Source: Sphingobacterium sp. UBA6711 (GTDB taxonomy: Bacteria; Bacteroidota; Bacteroidia; Sphingobacteriales; Sphingobacteriaceae). Taken from it: a stretch of 10,200 bases of DNA. Location of the stretch: assembly GCA_002454415.1 (NCBI GenBank), contig DKIT01000045.1, positions 1 to 10,200 of the forward strand, written 5' to 3'. Positions 5,728 through 10,200 of this stretch are shown here, piece by piece. Both the position numbers and the translations under genes were made by a program. Under the pieces are notes generated by a model, which had not been told where the DNA came from, searched no databases, and worked only from the letters and a program-made list of their open reading frames with translations. The stretch's first letter is position 1, and each line of letters starts with the position of its first letter.

Positions 5728-7725
5728 TTATAATGCACTTTTAACCAAATTATAAACCGGCACTTCATCTATAGCGTCTATTCTTTCTTGTGAAGGATGC
5801 TCAGACGGATGATCTAAAACTTCATACTCAGAATTTTGGGATTTAAACTCCGGAACAATTTGCTTCATCCCCGCAACAAGTTGCATAAAATCAGGCAATT
5901 CTTTATCAGCCTCCAGAATCTGCTCACAGATGGCATTGATACGTTCGGCTTTGAACGATAATTCATCATGATTCACCTTAGCAATCATAATCTTAGGGTG
6001 ATGTGTTTTCACGGTATTCTCATTATTTGCCAAAAGCTCTTCATATATCTTTTCGCCAGGGCGCAATCCAACAATTTTAATATCGATATCCTCAGGATAA
6101 CGGTAGCCCTTTAATTTGATCATACGCTTAGCCAAATCAATAATTTTCACAGACTTACCCATATCAAACACAAATATCTCCCCGCCTTTACCCATCACAC
6201 CAGCTTCCTGTACCAACTGACACGCTTCCGGAATAGTCATAAAGAAACGTGTAATTTCAGGGTGCGTCAAGGTCAAAGGACCACCATTTGCCATTTGTTT
6301 CTCAAAAAGAGGGATAACGGAACCATTCGAACCTAGTACATTTCCAAATCTTGTAATAATGAAACTTGTATTAGACTTACCGCTACAGCTACTCACGTAA
6401 ATTTCAGCCATACGTTTAGTCGCCCCCATAACATTTGTTGGATTAACGGCTTTGTCTGTCGAGACCATGACCATTTTCTTTGTACCATATTCCATACAAA
6501 GATCTGCGACAATTTTACTTCCCAACACATTCGTCTGTATGGACTCGTAAGGATTTGCCTCCATCAAAGGAACATGTTTATAAGCTGCAGCATGGAAGAC
6601 TAAATCAGGCTTATACTCGGCAAATACGCGTTGCATGAACGCATAATTGCGAACATCTCCAACAACACAGTGTAAATGCTCAGAAAAATTAGCTTTTATG
6701 GATTGCTGTAGATCATATAAAGCAGACTCTGCCTGATCTAATAAAATCAATTTTTTATAATCTCTTCTCGCGATTTGGCGCGCCAATTCAGAACCAATCG
6801 AACCCGCTGCTCCCGTCACGAGTATTACTTTTCCTCGCATTTCATCTTCGATTTCAGGATGATCGAGCTTAATTGGTTTACGCCCTAATAAATCTTCGAT
6901 TTTCAACGGGCGAATTTCTCTTTTTGCACCAGAATTGAGCAGAATGCGGGCAGGCGGCATGATTTTCAATTCAAGTCCAATGTTCTGAAACCAGTCGGAA
7001 ACATATTGTAAACGTTCAGGGTCATTGTTTTCAACCGCAATAATGACTTGAGTTATTTGACATTTCTCTACATAATCTTTTGTTATTTCAGTAATATCCT
7101 TAATCTTGAGCCCCGCCAACCTTTTACCAATTCTAGATATTTTATCTTCCACAAAAGCGACGACCTGATATTTTGTTCTTGGATCTTCTTTCAACAAAGA
7201 GAAGGAAACCAAACCGGGTCTTGAAGCACCGAAGATCAATACATTTTCGCCTTTCCTTGATGGCAAAAATAAATATTCATAGATCGTACGATACACGACA
7301 CGCGCGCCCACCATAATGACTAGTAAAATACATGCCTGCATGGTTAAAACACCATAGGATAATCTCAGATAATCTCCAGCCAACGTTCCTTTCTCGAAAA
7401 TAGCTTTGATTGCTAAAGTGAGTATCATCAAGATTACATAAGCAGAGGCTACGGTCTTAAAAATTTTAATTGTATCACGAATACCCGTTTGTCGGACAAT
7501 ACCTCTATAAGTGTCGAAACACAAAAACATCAGCAGATATATGGGTAATATAACGACGACTTTTTTCAACATCAACGAAATATCAAATACTCCTCTGAAG
7601 TTGTTTACTACGTAATTAGAAAATACATAGCTGGCAAACACCAACCACATATCAATCATTAAAATGACCCAGCGTGGATTGTCCTTCCTAAGGCGTCTTC
7701 TTAAATCTCCCAGAGAACCCATCAT
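5728..7725 (-). CDS. Membrane-anchored nucleotide-sugar 4,6-dehydratase, WbpM/PglF/CapD type
   Basis: The 665-residue protein has about four membrane helices (roughly 19-41, 53-71, 91-110, 124-144), a first Rossmann-like domain with FGASRPG (165-171), and a second, catalytic domain with TGAAGSIGSELA (304-315). HAAAYKHVPLMEANP (378-392), STDKAVNPT (422-430) and LRPGEKIYEELL (554-565) follow. This is the architecture of WbpM and PglF, which convert UDP-GlcNAc to UDP-4-keto-6-deoxy-HexNAc at the inner membrane, feeding QuiNAc, FucNAc or bacillosamine-type sugars. The catalytic Tyr position is Met433, with Lys437, the Met-x3-Lys form known in this group. The acidic tail after about 625 is not obviously conserved. 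Two ATGs are possible (7725 and 7722); purine-rich AGAAGAGAAAAAG lies upstream. It is probably transcribed alone, with its own terminator. The exact substrate is inferred. Confidence 0.93.
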   Translation of the reverse strand: MMGSLGDLRRRLRKDNPRWVILMIDMWLVFASYVFSNYVVNNFRGVFDISLMLKKVVVILPIYLLMFLCFDTYRGIVRQTGIRDTIKIFKTVASAYVILMILTLAIKAIFEKGTLAGDYLRLSYGVLTMQACILLVIMVGARVVYRTIYEYLFLPSRKGENVLIFGASRPGLVSFSLLKEDPRTKYQVVAFVEDKISRIGKRLAGLKIKDITEITKDYVEKCQITQVIIAVENNDPERLQYVSDWFQNIGLELKIMPPARILLNSGAKREIRPLKIEDLLGRKPIKLDHPEIEDEMRGKVILVTGAAGSIGSELARQIARRDYKKLILLDQAESALYDLQQSIKANFSEHLHCVVGDVRNYAFMQRVFAEYKPDLVFHAAAYKHVPLMEANPYESIQTNVLGSKIVADLCMEYGTKKMVMVSTDKAVNPTNVMGATKRMAEIYVSSCSGKSNTSFIITRFGNVLGSNGSVIPLFEKQMANGGPLTLTHPEITRFFMTIPEACQLVQEAGVMGKGGEIFVFDMGKSVKIIDLAKRMIKLKGYRYPEDIDIKIVGLRPGEKIYEELLANNENTVKTHHPKIMIAKVNHDELSFKAERINAICEQILEADKELPDFMQLVAGMKQIVPEFKSQNSEYEVLDHPSEHPSQERIDAIDEVPVYNLVKSAL

Positions 7726-8194
7726 AGCTTTTTCTCTTCTTTAGTTAAATTTTTATTGACAGTGCTATCAACGAACACAATCTTATATGGCTTTATTACG
7801 ATATTTTATTAAGGAAGTGCAAGATAGTCAAAATTTCACACTCGAAATGTCCCTTTAGTCAAATATCCTCAAAAAAGAACCCCATTTGTTCGTTCGCTAA
7901 TATCTCCGTGGATTAAGCAACTATTATACCGAAACTGTTACAATTAAGAAAACTCGTATAAAATTCATTATTTAATAATATGACAACGGTTTATTGAAGG
8001 ACTCGGATACGGTAGCAAATGTATAGGGAAACTCATGTTGAGTGAAGATAAGAGCTATTAATCAATCTTGGCATATTGTTTGCAAGAAGATAATAAGGTC
8101 ATGTAATGGTATGTATTAATTGCTATCCTAAATTTTAAAGAATATTCACTCGGCCCCTACATGTCCTATTTGCACAACAATAAAAATATAAATC
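7726..8194. promoter_or_regulatory. 469-base divergent intergenic region, regulatory, no gene seen
   Basis: No convincing gene is visible; ATGs at 8101, 8111 and 8161 open only very short frames. It must hold the promoters of the leftward 4,6-dehydratase and the rightward phosphatase. On the - strand, TACATTTG (8023-8016) matches TAnnTTTG exactly but has no good -33 box and would give a leader of about 290 bases. A nearer option is TTTG (7863-7860) with AAATTTTG (7836-7829) at 23 bases. On the + strand no exact -7 match was found. An imperfect dyad, TCTTG(G)CA...TGCAAGA (8066-8087, loop of 7), could be an operator. An AT-only inverted repeat lies at about 7967-7979. Confidence 0.45.
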
Positions 8195-8989
8195 ATGGGA
8201 TTTTTTAGCAACTTGTTTGGGAAAAAGACTTCGTCTATACGTCCATTAGCGCAGTTGGAATTTTTACAAGTAGACATGCATAATCACTTGTTACCGGGTA
8301 TTGATGATGGAAGTAGTTCTGTACAACAATCCTTGCATTATATTCAGGAACTACAGCGCCTAGGACTTAGAAAATTTATCTGCACTCCACATATCATGTC
8401 CGGTGTACATCAAAACACGAAGTTTAGTATTGAACATGCGAAAGATTCGCTTGTTGAAGGCCTGAAAAAATCGGGAAATGATGTTGATATTTTTGGTGCC
8501 GCTGAACACATGATAGACGACGATCTTCCTCTATTAATTCAAGAGAATGAATTATGTGTTATGCCTGGCGGTTATGTATTGATTGAAATGTCATATCTTT
8601 CGGAATCGAAGGCACTATTTCATACAATTCGGGATATTCAAAAGTTGGGCTATAAGCCCATTCTAGCACACCCCGAGCGATATAATTATTATCATGGCAA
8701 CTTTAATATCTATAAGCAGATTAAAGATGCGGGTTGTTTGCTCCAGTTAAACTTACTTTCGTTAAGCCGTTATTATGGTGTGGATGTGAAAGCAATCGCG
8801 ATGACTTTGTTGAAATCAGGCATGTATGATTTTGTTGGAACCGATCTACATCACCAACGCCATCTCGACTCGCTAAAAGATATTGTTGAGAAGTATCCTG
8901 TCCGCGAGATGTTGAAAACATCACCTATTTTAAATGAAACCCTTCTCGATCATATCGATCATCACAAGACACAGGTAATTGCCGGATAG
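8195..8989 (+). CDS. PHP-family tyrosine-protein phosphatase, CpsB/CapC/YwqE type
   Basis: The 264-residue protein matches the manganese-dependent PHP phosphatases that dephosphorylate bacterial tyrosine kinases of polysaccharide export (CpsB of streptococci, YwqE of Bacillus; family knowledge). Metal-site motifs are all present: DMHNHLLPGIDDG with His29, His31 and Asp37/38, CTPH with His66, AAEH with Glu104, LAHPER with His159, and GTDLHH with Asp217 and His219. The length is usual (about 240-265). There is no signal peptide or membrane segment, so it is cytoplasmic. The ATG at 8195 is the only sensible start before the PHP domain; its context is A-rich without SD. Its expected partner, a Wzc/CpsD-like tyrosine kinase, is not in the window. 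It is convergent with the UDP-xylose synthase gene 6 bases downstream. Confidence 0.92.
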   Translation: MGFFSNLFGKKTSSIRPLAQLEFLQVDMHNHLLPGIDDGSSSVQQSLHYIQELQRLGLRKFICTPHIMSGVHQNTKFSIEHAKDSLVEGLKKSGNDVDIFGAAEHMIDDDLPLLIQENELCVMPGGYVLIEMSYLSESKALFHTIRDIQKLGYKPILAHPERYNYYHGNFNIYKQIKDAGCLLQLNLLSLSRYYGVDVKAIAMTLLKSGMYDFVGTDLHHQRHLDSLKDIVEKYPVREMLKTSPILNETLLDHIDHHKTQVIAG

Positions 8990-8995
8990 TGATCT

Positions 8996-9940
8996 CTACA
9001 AGAAAGTTCTAAAATAAGCTATTGTTTTGGCTAACCCTGCTTCCAGTTGCACTGTAGGGGTCCAATTTAAGGTTTGTTCGGCGAGTTCAATATCAGGTTT
9101 CCGTTGTTGTGGATCATCTTGTGGTAAAGGCAAAAATTTAATTTGAGATTTTGAACCTGTCTGTAAGATGACCTGCTTCGCCAATTGCAATATGGTAAAT
9201 TCATTAGGATTGCCAATATTTATTGGGCCAATAAAAGAACTTTCAGTAGCCATCGTCCGAATCATTCCTTCCACCAAATCATCGACATATTGGAAACTGC
9301 GGGTCTGATTTCCCTCGCCATAAATGGTGATATCTTTATTTTCCAGGGCTTGCATGATAAAATTGGAAACAACCCTTCCATCTTGTGGGTGCATTCGTGG
9401 TCCGTAAGTGTTAAAAATTCGAACAATCTTTATCGCGAGATGATGTTGTCTATGGTAATCCATAAAAAGAGTTTCTGCGCATCGCTTCCCTTCATCATAG
9501 CAAGAACGGATACCAATGGGATTTACATTTCCCCAATAGCTTTCATTTTGCGGATGCACCATGGGATCTCCGTATACTTCACTCGTTGACGCCTGTAAAA
9601 TCCGTGCATTGACACGCTTTGCAAGCCCCAGCATATTAATCGCCCCCATGACGGAGGTTTTAATGGTTTTAATGGGATTATATTGGTAATGCACCGGGCT
9701 TGCGGGACAGGCCAGATTATATATTTCATCAATTTCAGCCCAAAAGGGCTCTGTCACATCATGCCTAACAAGCTCAAAATACGGATTTTGTAATAGATGC
9801 ACAATATTCGACTTGTCGCCTGTAAAGAAATTATCCATACAAATCACCTCATTTCCATCGTTGAGCAAACGTTCACACAGGTGAGATCCTATAAATCCGG
9901 CTCCACCTGAGACTAATATTCTTTTTTTTAGGTTATACAT
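8996..9940 (-). CDS. UDP-glucuronate decarboxylase (UDP-xylose synthase)
   Basis: Converts UDP-glucuronate to UDP-xylose and CO2 with bound NAD+. The 314-residue extended SDR protein has GGAGFIG (12-18), VRHDVTEPFW (58-67), NLACPASPVHYQ (75-86), STSEVYGDP with Thr119-Ser120-Glu121 (118-126), the family-specific run YWGNVNPIGIRSCYDEGKR (135-153) holding Tyr148 and Lys152, and RIFNTYGPRMHPQDGRVVS. These motifs separate it from ordinary UDP-galactose epimerases and match the soluble bacterial and plant UXS type; there is no N-terminal membrane anchor. UDP-xylose may feed polysaccharide or be a precursor for other pentoses. The start ATG at 9940 sits 27 bases after the end of a histidine kinase gene on the same strand, and no own promoter is obvious, so co-transcription is likely. 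Confidence 0.94.
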   Translation of the reverse strand: MYNLKKRILVSGGAGFIGSHLCERLLNDGNEVICMDNFFTGDKSNIVHLLQNPYFELVRHDVTEPFWAEIDEIYNLACPASPVHYQYNPIKTIKTSVMGAINMLGLAKRVNARILQASTSEVYGDPMVHPQNESYWGNVNPIGIRSCYDEGKRCAETLFMDYHRQHHLAIKIVRIFNTYGPRMHPQDGRVVSNFIMQALENKDITIYGEGNQTRSFQYVDDLVEGMIRTMATESSFIGPINIGNPNEFTILQLAKQVILQTGSKSQIKFLPLPQDDPQQRKPDIELAEQTLNWTPTVQLEAGLAKTIAYFRTFL

Positions 9941-9967
9941 AAATTGGGCAAATTTGACTTAGACTTT

Positions 9968-10200
9968 TTAGTTATTATCATGAGCTATCACAAGCGGTAC
10001 ACTAAAACCGAAGCGCGAGCCAACATGTTCTTCCGATTCAAAAAAGAAAGTACCGCCATTATTTTGAATAAAGTGATAGACTACCCAAAGCCCCAAGCCT
10101 TTACCTTTCTCTCGCATAGGTGTGATCTCACCTTGCTCCACCATTTGCAGCTTTAATTGATGCTGAGCCTCTTCGCTCATGCCCACTCCGCTATCGATGA
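9968..10200 (-). CDS. C-terminal part of a second histidine kinase, N-terminus outside the window
   Basis: The frame is open through the right edge of the window. It encodes the second half of a HATPase_c domain. The G1 box IDSGVGMS comes first (10198 down to 10175), then a variable lid, then the G2 box GKGLGLWVV, followed by NNGGTFFFESEEHVGSRFGFSVPL, whose last strands end the domain. It stops with TAA at 9968-9970 after a short tail (VIAHDNN), so no receiver domain follows. The GTG at 10186 lies inside the G1 box and is not a start. The sensor part and partner regulator cannot be seen. It ends 27 bases before the UDP-glucuronate decarboxylase gene in the same direction. Confidence 0.9.
   Translation of the reverse strand, partial: IDSGVGMSEEAQHQLKLQMVEQGEITPMREKGKGLGLWVVYHFIQNNGGTFFFESEEHVGSRFGFSVPLVIAHDNN

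Noticed and set aside
8010..8016. CGGTAGC resembling part of the enterobacterial ops (RfaH recruitment) element
   Set aside because: Only 7 bases match the core, the flanks differ, and ops is not the known signal in Bacteroidota, which use other NusG-like factors.
9185..9589. Open frame of 134 codons on the + strand
   Set aside because: It is fully antisense to the UDP-glucuronate decarboxylase gene; no recognisable features.
1..10200. Mobile elements, CRISPR arrays, RNA genes
   Set aside because: No transposase-like protein, no long terminal inverted repeats, no regularly spaced repeats and no tRNA or rRNA-like stretch were seen on reading both strands.

Overview
The window looks like chromosomal DNA of a Bacteroidota bacterium, probably of the Sphingobacterium type (inference). 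The evidence is the moderately AT-rich composition, mostly A-rich start contexts with few Shine-Dalgarno sites, promoter -7 elements matching the Bacteroidota form TAnnTTTG, and a TPR-type membrane histidine kinase typical of that phylum. The theme is nucleotide-sugar supply for surface polysaccharide. No glycosyltransferase, flippase, polymerase or export gene is visible, so this is probably the edge of a larger locus or a stand-alone precursor module.

Layout: (1) bases 1-1596, +, a sensor histidine kinase with TPR repeats, cut at its N-terminus by the window start. (2) 1738-2148, +, a small exported or lipoprotein-like protein of unknown function. (3) A hairpin at 2140-2169 lies between this gene and the convergent rfb operon and contains both stop codons. 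(4) 5521 down to 2168, -, a four-gene dTDP-L-rhamnose operon in the order rfbB-rfbC-rfbD-rfbA with gaps of 3, 1 and 5 bases. It has a good Bacteroidota-type promoter at 5584-5614 and a short leader. (5) 7725 down to 5728, -, a membrane-bound WbpM/PglF/CapD-type nucleotide-sugar 4,6-dehydratase, ended by its own terminator at 5646-5672. (6) 7726-8194, a 469-base divergent intergenic region without a convincing gene. (7) 8195-8989, +, a PHP-fold CpsB/CapC/YwqE-type tyrosine-protein phosphatase. (8) 9940 down to 8996, -, a UDP-glucuronate decarboxylase (UDP-xylose synthase), convergent with the phosphatase at only 6 bases. (9) 10200 down to 9968, -, the C-terminal ATPase part of a second histidine kinase, 27 bases upstream of the decarboxylase gene.

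Together the enzymes would supply dTDP-L-rhamnose from glucose-1-phosphate, a 4-keto-6-deoxy-HexNAc intermediate from UDP-GlcNAc, and UDP-xylose from UDP-glucuronate. The PHP phosphatase would regulate polysaccharide export by dephosphorylating a bacterial tyrosine kinase that must lie elsewhere. I see no mobile element, CRISPR array, tRNA or rRNA. Nothing here convinces me as a new biological system. The most interesting features are regulatory: the shared-stop hairpin, the rfb leader with a possible ten-codon mini-ORF and hairpin, the long divergent region, and the possible kinase-decarboxylase transcription unit.
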